From Mrakia gelida (taxonomy: Eukaryota; Basidiomycota; Tremellomycetes; Cystofilobasidiales; Mrakiaceae): a stretch of 64,000 nt of DNA. Below are positions 1-10,356 of this stretch, piece after piece. The stretch's first letter is position 1. The number at the start of each line of letters is the position of its first letter. Location of the stretch: the NCBI GenBank assembly GCA_024345305.1, contig BRON01000010.1, forward strand, positions 434,001 to 498,000, written 5' to 3'. A program made the translations under genes and the position numbers. The notes beneath the pieces are model-generated. The model saw nothing but the letters and a program-made list of their open reading frames with translations, did not search any database and was not told the DNA's origin.

Positions 1-600
1 TTCTTGACGGTCGGATCGATCGCTCCTGGAATCGCCTGCAACATCGCTTGGGTCGGAGGTAACTTTGGGAACCACTACAAGAAGGGTGAGCGTCGTCCTT
101 TTCTCGTTTTGACTCCTGTGAGGACGGAAAGGAGAGGACGAAACGCGTCGAGGCTGACCTTTCGCCTTCTTCCTCGTCCAACAGCCACCTCCTTCGGCCT
201 CACCTTCTCGATGGGTAACGCGGGAGGTATTGTCGCCTCTCAGATCTACCGATCTCAAGACACTCCTCGTTTCCTTCTCGGCCACGGGATCACGCTCGGT
301 TTCTGCGTCGTTCGTAGCTCTACTCCTTTCTCGACGCGTCCCCCAATTTAACACTTGCTAACCCCTCTCTCTTCGCTTCGCTTCGCTCAGTTCTGCTTCT
401 TCTGCTCAGCCGGTCTTCACTTCCTCCTGAAGAGAGAGAACGCTCGTCGAGACCGGATCTACGGAACTCCTCCTCCCCCTCCCATGCTGGGAGAATCGTA
501 CTCGCCTGAGATCCTCAAGCAGCTCGGACTTTCTGGGATGTCGGAGAAGGAGATGTTGGATCTGGGAGACGGACACCCTTCTTTCCGATTCGTTACGTAG
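1..600 (+). CDS. Dal5-family MFS permease, C-terminal part (partial)
   Basis: This is the 3' end of a major facilitator transporter of the allantoate-permease (Dal5, anion:cation symporter) type, which imports small organic anions or vitamins across the plasma membrane. The reading frame is open from the window edge, so the start is missing. Exon 1..85 ends in a GTGAG donor, and exon 2 starts at 185 after an ACAG acceptor. Exon 2 encodes a transmembrane stretch rich in Gly and Phe with the motif SMGNAGGIVASQIY, typical of the last third of Dal5 proteins. A second intron runs from about 309 or earlier to about 390. The last exon encodes the final helix and a cytosolic tail ending HPSFRFVT. The long basic tail after the last helix fits the family. 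The substrate cannot be told from this fragment. The exact donor of the second intron is uncertain. Confidence 0.8.
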
Positions 601-1888
601 AGAGGAGGTGAGTGGAGTTGTTTGAGGAACGAGACGAGAAGAGGAGAGATGAGTCGTGTCGATGAGGACGAACGACGAGGCTGACAACCCTTCTCCTTCG
701 CCTCTCGCCTCGTTTCCATTTTGCCAGAAGTAAGACGGTGTCCTGAAAGCGGATAGTGTTCATTGGGTGACGAGACCAAGGTCGTTGCGGAGAGCGACGC
801 GACGAGCCGGTGAGTTTGCTTTCGCTTCGTTTTTCTCTCGCATCCATCATCGTCGAGACCTCACCCATTACCTTTCTCTTGGTCTGACAAGTCTTTGCGC
901 TTCATTCTCGACTCTCTCAGGTTCTCGAGGTCAAAAACGGTAGACGCGTCGTCGTCGTCGTTCGACGGTGTTCTTGTATTTACTTCAGTTTAGAAGCCGA
1001 AAAAGGCTGTATCAATAGTATCCAACGACCATCATCCCAACCCTCTTCTCCTTCGAGATAATATCCCCGGCAGATAAAATTCGCAGCTTCGAGGAACGAG
1101 GAGGGAGGACCGATGAAGGTCGCGGATTCGGATCTCGGAGCTCGCCCTGCTTCTCTCCCTCGACGCCCACTTTCCTTCGCTTCGTTCAACCCTTTTCTCT
1201 TCCGCGAGCTGGGATGAGCTGACGTTCTCTCTCTTCGTGGGATGGGCCACTTCAGACTCGAGCAGGGCTCCCCTTGAAACGACTCGACGCGCGTGAGCTC
1301 GACGAGAAGGGAGAACTGGATCTCGGTGAGCTCGTCCTCTCCTTCTCTTGATTCGAGAGAGGACGTTTTCAAAAGATCTTCTGCGTGTCTTCACTGGTAG
1401 CTGCTGTGGATGCATAGCCTACCCTGGGCGTCCGCCGAGCCAGAGCCGAGGATGGGGAAAGAAGGGGAACAGGACGGGGAGGGAGGAAGGTTGAGGAGGG
1501 ACGAAGGGAAGAGCTCCGTCGACTGCCGCGCCTTTCGAGTCCAGGGACCGTAGACACCTCAAGATCCTGTAGAGGTGAGTCCGTTCTTCCTTCTCGTGCT
1601 TCTTCGACGTCAAATGTCCACGAGAAGACGAACAGCAGAGCGTCGGCGGTTCGACGCCACGGTTTCCCCCGCTCGATGTCTGTCGGTCTAATTTACTCGA
1701 CCTTCCCCTTTCCCCTGCATGGGGAGACAGCCAAGAGCTCTCGTATCGTCGTCTGATAGGCTGATAGGGTTCTCAGACGGCGCGAAGCCGAATTTTCACC
1801 CCTTGGCCCATGCGAGCATCAGATTACTCCCTCCCTTTCCTTTCCTTCCCTCTCACGCCCACCTCCCCCTCCTTCAGCTTCTCCCTCG
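601..1888 (+). other. Non-coding stretch with spliced-looking 3' UTR and upstream region of the next gene
   Basis: No convincing gene is seen here. Directly after the permease stop there are intron-like blocks: GTGAGT at about 608, a CTGAC branch and a CCAG acceptor near 730, then GTGAGT near 811 and CTCAG near 921. They look like introns in the 3' UTR. Around 1573 a further GTGAGT donor may belong to a 5' UTR intron of the MFSD1-like gene. The open frames on the minus strand are rich in Arg and Ser, have no family resemblance, and look like shadows of CT-rich sequence. Confidence 0.45.
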
Positions 1889-4773
1889 ATGGTTCACCAG
1901 ACGAAGCACTCGGAGATCTCCCCAGCAGCAGTCCCGTCGGTGGTATCTTCTCTCGAGGACGAGAAGCTCGACGAGAAGAAGCGAACCAACGACGGCAGCG
2001 AGGGACTCGACAACGTTCCTTACCTCGAGAACGAGAAGGACCTCGAGGGAGAGTCTGCTCAGTCAGAGGAGGATATCAGTCCGTATTTGAAGATCGCCTG
2101 GAAGTACAAGTGGTGAGTTCTGCATCTTCGTACCTTCGTTCCCCTTTGCGCTCTCGCTCGCCCTCGTGGGCTGAAACGCACGAACGTCGTAGCTGACTCC
2201 TTTTTCTTCGTCCCCTCCATTCTCAGGATTGCTCTCCTTTGTACTGCTGCCTTCCCTATCGGTCAGACTTGGACTGATGAAGCGATGGGTCCCTTGAAGG
2301 TCAGCTTTCGTCCCACTTCTTCCTTCGGCGCTTCGTTTGCGCGTCTCACCTTCGTTTCTCGTCTTTGATCTTCTAGTCCACTCTTCGAGAAGAGCTTGGT
2401 ATCAACAGTGAGTGGAATCAGATACATCTCTTGCGCTTCTCGTCTCGAAGATCTGATCCCGTTCTCTCTTCTCGTGCCTCTCGCAGACACTCAATTCGGA
2501 GGTGAGTGAAAAGATCGACGACGGCCCAATCCGCCCTTCTTATCTGACCGTTCTTCTCTTTTCAGTCATCGGGTCTGCTGGTTCTATCATCAACAGTATC
2601 TGGCCCATCCTCGGTGGGATCGCTTTGGACTGGTACGGAGTCAACGTGCGTTCTTCGCGACTTCACTGAACGAGTCGTTGTCTCGTCGCTGACTCGTCTC
2701 TTTCACTTCAGGTCGTCACTCTTTTCTGCACGTCCGGTATCCTCTTCGGCTCCATTATTGCAGCCTTGGGTATCAACCTCGTCCAATGGCGAATGCTCGT
2801 GGCGGGACACGTTCTCGTGAGTTCCAGTTCGACTCGGTCTCGACGCGTCGAGCTGACCTTCTTCTTCTGACTCCCTTCGCCCTGTTTCTTGCAGATGGGT
2901 TTCGGTACTGCAGTTCTCGACTCAGCTCAGCATAAGCTGTTCTACCACTGGTTTGGATACTCCGGTCTCGCCATGGCTTTCGGGTGAGTCGTTTTTTCTT
3001 CGCGTCGCTCGCGAGGCGATTCGTTTTACTGATCCATCGCTTTCCTCGCAGACTCGAGAGCGCCGTCGCCAAGTCCGTTTCCCTCGTTGCTGGAATGACT
3101 GCGATCCCCATCGCGGAAAAGACGGGGTGGTACGGCTGGTGTTTCTGGATCCCAGTCGGTTCGTTCACGTCCTTCCCTCGCTTCCCTCTCTTGGCCCGAG
3201 CTAACTCGTTTTCCCTCCTCGAAACCTCCAGCTTTCTGTGCCTTCTCCCTCGCCGTCAACATCATCTATGTTTTCTTCGAGAGGCGAGTCGTCCCAAAGC
3301 AGCTTCAACTCACCTCAGCTCGAGAGGCTGCGATGGGAGGAATCAACCCCAAGAAGCAGAAGCTATCGTTTGAGTCAATCTGGCTCCTCCCTTGGGCTTT
3401 CTGGATGCTCCCGATGGCAAGTTCTGGCCTTATCTCGCGAAGTCTGAGGAGAAAGCGACATCGCGGACTGACTTCAACCCTTTCTTCCTCTCGCAGACTC
3501 AACTCCTGCAGTCTGGCGCCGCTGGGGGATTCGGACAGAGCTCAGCTGATCTCATTGAGATGAAGGGCTACACTCGCGAGGTTGCCGGATTCACCTCCTC
3601 GGCTAGAAACAGTGCGTCAAACTTTGAATGATCTGCTCGTCCCGCGTTGCCGTCGCGTCGCTCACTCCCTCTTTCCTTTCAGTCCTGCCAATTGTGCTCA
3701 CACCCATCATAGGAATCCTCGTGGATCGATTCGGACATCGATTCCATCTCACAGCTGCCGCCCCTCTCTTCTGGATCACGAGTTGCGCCGTAATCGGTTG
3801 GAGTTCGATCCATCCCCTCGTGGCCGTCGTGATCGCCTCGCTTGGAGGAACGGTGGGTATTCCTGACACTCTCGTCGTTCGTATTCGTCACTGACTCAGT
3901 CCGCTACCACCCTACTCAATCCCACAGATCAACGCTTTCCCCGTAAGTCTGCAGCGTCTCACCTCCGTCTTCAACTCAAAAGCTGATCTCTCGCGTCTTC
4001 GTTGCCATCAACAGTTCCAAATCACCATCCCTCTCCTCGTCGCCGACCAGAGCAAGCTTGGAACCGCCTTCGGTATCTGGCGAGCCTTCAACAACTCCGG
4101 ATCCACGATCATGGTCAGTTCAGCGTCTCAGTTTCGTCGTCGTGAAGAGGAATCGCTGACCGACTCGTTCTTCTCTTTCTTTGACGCGATCAGGACATCG
4201 TCTTCGGAGTGCTTCAAGATGGAACATCCGAGATGGGCTACGATAAAGGTTTGCCCTCTTCCCATCCCACTTGTTCATTCTCGTCTCCAAAGGAGCCGGC
4301 GCTGACTTCTCACTTCGTCTGACCCTCCTCATCGTCTTCAGTCCTCATCCTCTCCATCGCTCTCAAGACCGTCGCCTTTATCCTCGGATGCGGCTACATC
4401 TTCATCGATTTCCGACTCCTCGGAAAGGGAATGACCCTCAGCGAGAAGGCTCGAACGAAGAGAGAGGAGGAGATTGAGGATCGGGGCGGTTCGTCTCGTC
4501 GCGTCGTTTTCCTCTGTCTTTCTCTCCGCCTTCGACGTCGCTGATCTTCCTCGCTTGTCCACCCTTTAGCCGACCCCTTGACCGCTCGACCCGTCAACCT
4601 CTACGTCACTAAGACGGCTCTCGCTCTTCTCTTTGGAATCGTCGTCTCCGCTTGGGTGAGCCGCGTCCCTTCTCTCTCCGTCCCGAAAAACGAACCCTCG
4701 CTGACCTTCTTCAACTCGTCCCTCTTCTTCGCAGGTCATCTTCCTCAAGTACCTCATTGATCCCAGCACTTAG
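1889..4773 (+). CDS. MFSD1-like major facilitator transporter
   Basis: This is a major facilitator protein resembling animal MFSD1, a lysosomal dipeptide exporter; the fungal homologues are mostly uncharacterised. A vacuolar or endosomal role is inferred. The start at 1889 gives an acidic N-terminus of about 70 residues, followed by DISPYLKIAWKYKW and the first helix with AAFPIGQTWTDEA. At least twelve coding exons follow. They include two of only 15 nt (2487-2501 and 3928-3942) that are needed to keep the frame. Helices carry GSIINSIWPILGG, a Lys/Glu-containing loop ending KTGWYGWCFWIPV, and a C-half copy of the MFS loop, GILVDRFGHR. The C-terminal loop is basic and acidic (TKREEEIED), and the last helix ends YLIDPST. 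One intron, 3417-3496, starts with GCAAGT rather than GT. The family call is good; the substrate is unknown. Confidence 0.8.
2487..2501 (+). other. 15-nt microexon of the MFSD1-like gene
   Basis: The 15 bases lie between a CTCGCAG acceptor and a GTGAGT donor. They join an exon ending in phase 1 (aac a) to one starting TC ATC GGG, giving an uninterrupted INNTQFGVIGS reading. Skipping the exon keeps the frame but removes five residues next to a helix. Confidence 0.7.
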
Positions 4774-5229
4774 ATGACACCCGTACCCCTTATAATTCGC
4801 CTCCCTTAGACACGTTGTATATACAAGAACGATTCATCGATGATTACACCTCGTCGCATCAAAACGAGACGGATGAGAAGGCAGCAGGCAAGGAGAAGGC
4901 AAAGCAAGGCGAGTGGATAGCGATAAGAGCAGTGATAGAGCTAGAGAGAGAGTGTAGGGGTGTCGCTAAAGAGAAACGAAAGAGGGTGCAAGCGAGAGAG
5001 ACGGAGCGAGCGAGCGAGGAGGAAAGGGAAGGCAAGGGAGTGTGGGTGGTGTGCGAGACGAAAGGTGATGCAAGAATATAGGACAGGAGAGGAAGAGGTG
5101 TCACTGATGTGTGATATGAGTAGATGCGTGTGTACGAGAGAAAGCGAAAGAGCAGCAAGACGGGACGAGAAACGAAGCACAAAACAAAACCAAACGAAGC
5201 AAGAACGAGACGCGCCGACCACCTTTAAC
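4774..5229. other. Convergent intergenic region with a PUF-type 3' UTR element
   Basis: Between two convergent genes. The 3' side of the MFSD1-like gene holds TTGTATATACAA (4815-4826), a perfect 12-bp palindrome. On the + strand it contains TGTATATA, which matches the Pumilio/PUF consensus UGUANAUA in a sense 3' UTR. The rest is purine-rich on the + strand (GAGAGA, AGAGAAACG), with open frames but no recognisable protein. Confidence 0.4.
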
Positions 5230-8200
5230 TCAGAAGAACCTCTTGTTCTTCTTCGCCTCCTCGAACAAGCTCTCCGTGCTCTCCTCGAAGTCGAAGGCAT
5301 CGATGAAGGGTGAGGGGGAGGGGGAGGGAGAGGGGGAGAACCGTCTCTTGGAGGAGGAGAGGAGGTGAGTGAAGGAGAGAGAGCGAGGTTTCCTGACAAG
5401 AGACGAGGTCGATTCGCTGAGGGAGGTGCTGGCCGAGGTGGACGAGTCGAGGACGTTGCTGAGCGAGGGGCGTCTTTCGAAGACTGAGAAAAGGAAGAAG
5501 AAGGAGAAGGGTCAGCTCGAGGTCGATCGGAGGAGGAGGAGGGAGAAGAACTCACGAGCTTTGAGCGACGAACCTGAAGCTCGCTTCTTCAACGACGGGT
5601 TGCTCGAAGCAGGGGCGTCGTCAGCGAGGGGAGTGACTGGAGAGGAAAGGGTTTGAGTCAGTACTCGAGAAGGCGTACAGAGAAGCCGAAGAACTAAGAC
5701 GACTCACCCTCCGAAGGCTCCAACCTCCTCAAATACGACCCTCCTCCAAAGTCCGAAGTCTTCGTCGACCTAACCTCCACCGATCCCCTCCTCGACAGTC
5801 CTCCCTCCGAACCCTCCCCACCTCCCACCACCGAGGGCCAAACCTCTCCGTTCCCCTTCCAGGCCACTCCACCCCACAAGCCCTCCTCCCCAAGCAAGGA
5901 CTTCCTCCTCTTCGTCCTCCTCAACGTCGGAACCGGACCCTTCCTGTCTCCGCCTCCCTCCTGCTGCTGTCGATCCTCCAACTTCTTGGTCGACTCTTGG
6001 ATCTTCCCGTATCCAACCAGTGCCTTGAGCTCGCTGTTGACGTCTCCCCAGCCTTCCCTCTCCCTGTCGCCGACGAGCGAAGGCAGGGGAGGCAGGTCGC
6101 GTCGTTTCCCTGCGAGAGGACTTCCGTTCGTTCCTCCTTCGAGGAGAGCTGATCGTCGAGAAACGATGCCGCCGTTCGTGGTGGTGGTAGTGGGAGGGGT
6201 TCCTTGGGCGAAGAGGGAAGAGGGTGATCCTTCGATGGGAGTGAGCGCATGAGGCACGAAGAGACCCGACGAGGAGGTCTTGGTGACGGGAGCCGAAGAG
6301 AGAGCTCGGTGGATCTGCTCGTGCATCGATCGAGGACGAGAGTTGCTTCGAGGTCTCACTCGAGGGGCGGTGCTCATGGAGGTGCTTTGGAGCTGAGGCT
6401 GGGGGATGGGTGGGAGAGGACGAGAGGTCGGCCGTCGAGGGTAGGTCGAGGAGAAGGGTGAGGACGGCGAGGAGGGAGCGTTGTCGTGGAGGGCGAGGGA
6501 CCTGAGGTCGAGGTTGCTGGGAGTGGAGGAGGGGCTGATTCCATCCCTCTTCGTAGGCGAGGGAGAGGGAGCTCCAGACTCTCGAACGAAGGTTCGTCGT
6601 GTTGGAGGTCGAGGGAGGGAGTTGGCGGATTCCGAGTCCGAGGGAGACCCTCGGACGGAGGACGGTGACGACGAATCCGACCCTCTTCGTTGCGCGGGAG
6701 AGTGGGGAGGAGTCTGGGCCATCCTGTTGAGGACGGAGAACTTCGCAGACGGCGATGCGAGAGCGTCGAACAGGCTGCCGTCCGAGGTCGCGAACGAGAC
6801 CTCTCCTTCTCCCAAGTATCCTTCGCTGTTATTGGCTTCGCTCCTCTCCTCTTCCTCCTCTCCTCCACCTCGATCCCCCGCAGGAGACAAATCTGCCTCT
6901 CCTCTCCTGAACAGCCAACCCATCCCTCCATCCGGCGACTCCGGCCCTCCTCGATCCCACGAGAAAGCTCCGTAGGGACTCAGCGAGTCGGCGCTGAGGG
7001 GAGGCGACATGGGGAGGGACGACTTCTCCTCCATCTTAGGCGAGGCCGAGTCGTATTGGAGTCCATCCGGGAGAGGCGAAGTGGGGAGGAAGGGGGTTGG
7101 GAGAGCCGAGGAGGGGAGGGAGGAGTGGTCGCGCTCCGTTCCTTCGTCGTCCGACTTGGGAGAGTGAGGTGAGATGATGGCTCCGGCGACGAAGGAGGAT
7201 TGGGAGTAGGTCGAGGATACTGAGGAGCTATTGCTGTGCTGGTGAAGAGCCTCGAGATCGACGGAGTGCGTCGAGGTGAACTGGAGCGGGGAGGGAGTCC
7301 GAGTTCGACCTTGGTGGGAGGAGGAGGAGGAAGGCGATTGCTGGTTTGGTTCGAGAGATTGTCGAGTCGTAGGTTGGGAGGAGGAACCCGAGCTCACTGA
7401 GTTGTCGACCGAGTTTCCGACGTAGAAGGGCGAGAGCTTCTGATCCTCCTCGACGTCGACCGTTCCTCGACGAGTTTCCGCGACGTCCTGAGGTCCGACG
7501 AGCGACTTCCATGGAACGATCCCTCGACTGATGAGCTTCTCCCGAGCTTTGCCTTCCGTAGGGTTGTCCCCAATAGCGAAGCAAGGCGAATCTCCCGAGG
7601 AGGGCGACCACTCTCGGACGTAGGGAGGAGACCACTTCTTCGACGCGTCTCCCTCCCTCGGAGTCTCGGTCGATGCTCCTCCTCCTCCTCCTCCTCCTCC
7701 TCCACGTCTGGGAGTGGTCTCGTCGTCGTCTCCTGGGTTGATGCTTGATCCAGAATGACTGAGGTCGAGCTCGGTGGATCGGAGGGGGTACGGGAGGGCC
7801 AGGCGATTGGCGATGCAGCATGGGAGGAGAGGGGAGTTGGGGGCGACGACGGTGTGAGCTGAGGAGGAGGAGGACGACGATCCGAGGATGGAGGAGTTAC
7901 AGCTGTGGTAGATGCTGGTGGCGTGGGTGGTCGTGCTGAAGGAAGGGGAGGGTGGTGCCTGAGCGGGACCGTGAGCCGGAGGCGAGGAGGCGGGAGGAGA
8001 GTTGGAGAGAGAGACTTCGTCGAAGGCGAGTTCCAACGAGTGCGAGAAGGAGGAATCCGCTGAGCCTTGATCCGAGGTCTCGACGAGGGGGAGGAAGGTG
8101 GAAGTCGTCCTTGACCTTCGTTCCTGTTCGATCATCGTCGACGTCGACGACCCTCCCTCCTCCCTCCCTTTCCTCAACGCAACCTGAGCTCTCAAGGAGG

Positions 8201-8585
8201 ACGAGCTCTTCTTCTTCCCAAATCCAAGCCCACCTCCTCCTCCACCTCCCATGACCCCTCTCAAGCTCGCAAGAGCGGAAGCCGAGATACTCCTCCTCCT
8301 TTCCCCTCCTCGTGCCTTGTTGGTTCCAGCCTCCTCCTCGTCCTCCTCTCCTTGAGGTTGACGTCGAACCTCGTTGGCTGAGCGAGGTTGGATGGACCCG
8401 AGGGGAGGTCGTTTGGAGGGCGAGGTAGGAAGCGAGAGAGGCAAGGAAGCCTGGCGATGGACTTGGGAAGGAGGAGGAGGGGAGTCGAAGAGGGAGAGCG
8501 AGACGGGAGGGCGCGCGTAGCGAGAGGGTGGTTTGGTCCGAGGTCGGTCGAGGAGAGAAGAGGTGGGAGGGTTGGAGGAAGCCAT
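5230..8585 (-). CDS. Large serine/proline-rich protein of unknown function
   Basis: I do not recognise this protein. It is about 1,060 residues long, very rich in Ser, Pro, Gly and Arg, and probably mostly disordered. The first exon is unusually long (8585..5708, 2.9 kb, no intron). Exons 5636..5556 and 5483..5230 follow, with standard GTGAGT donors and CAG acceptors that keep the frame. Many SP and TP dipeptides (for example SPHSPKSDDEG and RMAQTPPHSPAQRR) look like sites for proline-directed kinases, which suggests a phospho-regulated cell-cycle or signalling protein; this is inference. A Gly run near 7676-7704 comes from a GGA/CCT microsatellite. The C-terminal end is better ordered, with an acidic-aromatic piece IDAFDFEESTESLFEE and a basic end KKNKRFF. 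I chose the ATG at 8585 because the codons upstream to 8720 are CT-rich and look like 5' UTR. The last two exons are less sure than the first. Confidence 0.6.
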
Positions 8586-9089
8586 GAGCGGAGGAGAGAA
8601 GAGAAAGTTTAAACGAGAGTGGGTGGTGGTTCGAAGTGAAAAGGCGAAAGGGAAAGGGAAACGAAGAAGAAGAGAGGGGAGCGAGGGGAGGGTCAGTTGG
8701 GATCGAGACAAAAGCGACATTCACGTCAGGGGAAGAGCGTACCTGAATTTGGTGAACCAGATCGAAGCTAAGTGGGAAGGGAGCTTACGAGCTGGGCCTG
8801 GCCTAGATATCACTGGAAGGAAGTGCGTCGAGAAGAAGGTGAAGGCGAGATGGAAGACGAAGAAGGTTGATCTCGTCGGAACTCGGAGGAAAGGAGGAAG
8901 GAAGGAACGGCGAGCTCGACCTTGTTCGATTCGTTCAGCTCCCTTCGTCTCGCAAACCAGAATCGAGGGAGGAAGAAAGAAAAAATGAACCATGCAAGAT
9001 CGTTACAGCCAGCCAGCTCTGACTCTCCCCCCTATAGAAACCCTCTCTCGCCCGACCCAACCCAAGCTCGAACCAACTCAGCCCTTCCC
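8586..9089. other. Upstream region of the serine-rich gene
   Basis: The region holds the putative 5' UTR of the serine-rich gene (CT-rich on its sense strand, with a second in-frame ATG at 8720) and the 3' flank of the small gene at 9090. No clear TATA box or further coding sequence is seen. Confidence 0.35.
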
Positions 9090-9359
9090 TCACCGACCTC
9101 TCGATTCTTCCAAAAACCCATACCGCTTCGACAGCTTCACCATCTCGGCCTTCCTCTCCTCCTCCGACAGTACGACGATCTTGATAGGTTTCGTCATCCC
9201 CGTTGAGCGTTCAGCTTCTAAGCGAGATCCACCTTTGCGACGTTCTTGGGAAGGACAAGGAAGGGCGACCGTGGCGACAGCTCCGAGGAAGGTCAGCAGG
9301 AAGAGTGTCGAGAGTGTTGTCCGTTTGTTTTGGTTGAAAGAGAAGAGGAGGGGAGCCAT
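9090..9359 (-). CDS. Small single-pass membrane protein (89 aa)
   Basis: This is a compact 89-residue frame starting MAPLLFSFNQNKRTTLS. A basic N-terminus is followed by one hydrophobic helix (about residues 18-35, ending GAVATVALPCP). A short charged linker leads to a C-terminal segment, TKPIKIVVLSEEERKAE, that looks like a conserved amphipathic helix ending in a basic tail. The layout resembles small assembly factors of the inner mitochondrial membrane (N-in targeting plus one helix), but I cannot name a family. An intron-like block in the 5' UTR (GTGAGT donor near 9512, CTTCAG near 9430 on the minus strand) supports real transcription in this direction. I took the ATG at 9359 because residues upstream are Ser/Pro-rich UTR-like sequence. 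Confidence 0.5.
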   Translation of the reverse strand: MAPLLFSFNQNKRTTLSTLFLLTFLGAVATVALPCPSQERRKGGSRLEAERSTGMTKPIKIVVLSEEERKAEMVKLSKRYGFLEESRGR

Positions 9360-10356
9360 GCTGAGGTGTGAGGTGGTGGAGGTGCTGGAGGGAGAGGGGT
9401 AGGAGGGGTGGACGAGGGAGAGCTGAAGGGAAGGGAGGGAAGGGAGGACGAATCGGGTGAGCTTCGTTCTTTCAAAACTGGTCAAACCTCTCGCTTCGTA
9501 GAGGGACTCACTCCTTTTTGGTATCGACGGATGGGATCAGATGCGTCTAGGGTTCGTGAAGAGGTGGGAGATTTCCGAGAAAGAGCTGATTTGGAAGGGA
9601 AGGAGGGAGGATGAAGTTGAGTTCGTCCAGTCCGAAGAGCTCGAAAAGGGAGAAGAGGACCGCCGACCCGTTGGCCTCCCGACTTCCAGCAGCAAAATGT
9701 GCTCGTTTTCGGCTCCTTTCTTTCTCAAGGGCCAGTGGGCTCTTTTGCTAGATGGGTGCAAAAAATCCGAAACTGACTCGAGCTCTTTCCGATCCTCCAG
9801 GTTTCTTTCTGCCTCACAAGCTTCATCGATCATCACCGACTTGTCCTCCCTCTCGTTGCCATGGACCATGGAGAACGAAGTCTACTGAGAGGACATCGTA
9901 CACCTCGACGGCTACTAGCTCCTACGTCGTTCCATCGACCTCGGAGCTGTCTTCCAGCGTGATCAAAAGGAAGAACAGCAGAAGATCAAGCTCAGCCTCT
10001 CGACCTCTTCCACCTTCGACCCTCCCTCCTCCCTTCTCGTCGCCGTCCCTTCTCCTTCATCGCCACTTCACCACCTCGACCATCTTCGATACAATCACTA
10101 CATCACGATCTACCTCGTGAATACATCCAACTCAAGATCAAGCTCAGCTCCCTCGGCTCTCGAGCATCAAAAAGAAGATCTCGCTCGAGCTCAACATCGA
10201 GCTGCCTTCCTCCCTTCTTTCGTCTCGCTGAACTCTTCCTTGAAACCATTGATCGTTCTCTCCATCAGCTCAGATATCGTCAAGTAGCAACAACTCCCTT
10301 CCCCTCCACAAGAACTCGGAACCACCGTCCCTCGGAACGAACGAGCCCTCAAGAGC
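9360..10356. other. 1-kb stretch without an assigned gene
   Basis: The stretch lies between two minus-strand genes. It contains the probable 5' UTR intron of the small gene (about 9430-9515) and the 3' flank of the FAS1 gene. From about 9800 to 10380 the + strand has coding-like composition with long overlapping open frames, but no consistent chain of splice sites and no recognisable domain. The string AAGATCAAGCTCAGC occurs twice, near 9985 and 10135. It could be a decayed gene, a long 3' UTR or a non-coding RNA. Confidence 0.35.

Noticed and set aside
1032..1415. Arg-rich minus strand frames at 1.0-1.6 kb
   Set aside because: No domain, no consistent introns, and composition like CT-rich leader DNA.
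7676..7704. GGA/CCT repeat as a promoter element
   Set aside because: It is inside the serine-rich coding exon and encodes a Gly run.
8586..8720. Upstream ATG at 8720 as start of the serine-rich protein
   Set aside because: The added residues are Leu/Pro/Phe-rich from a CT-rich leader. The ATG at 8585 gives a normal protein start.
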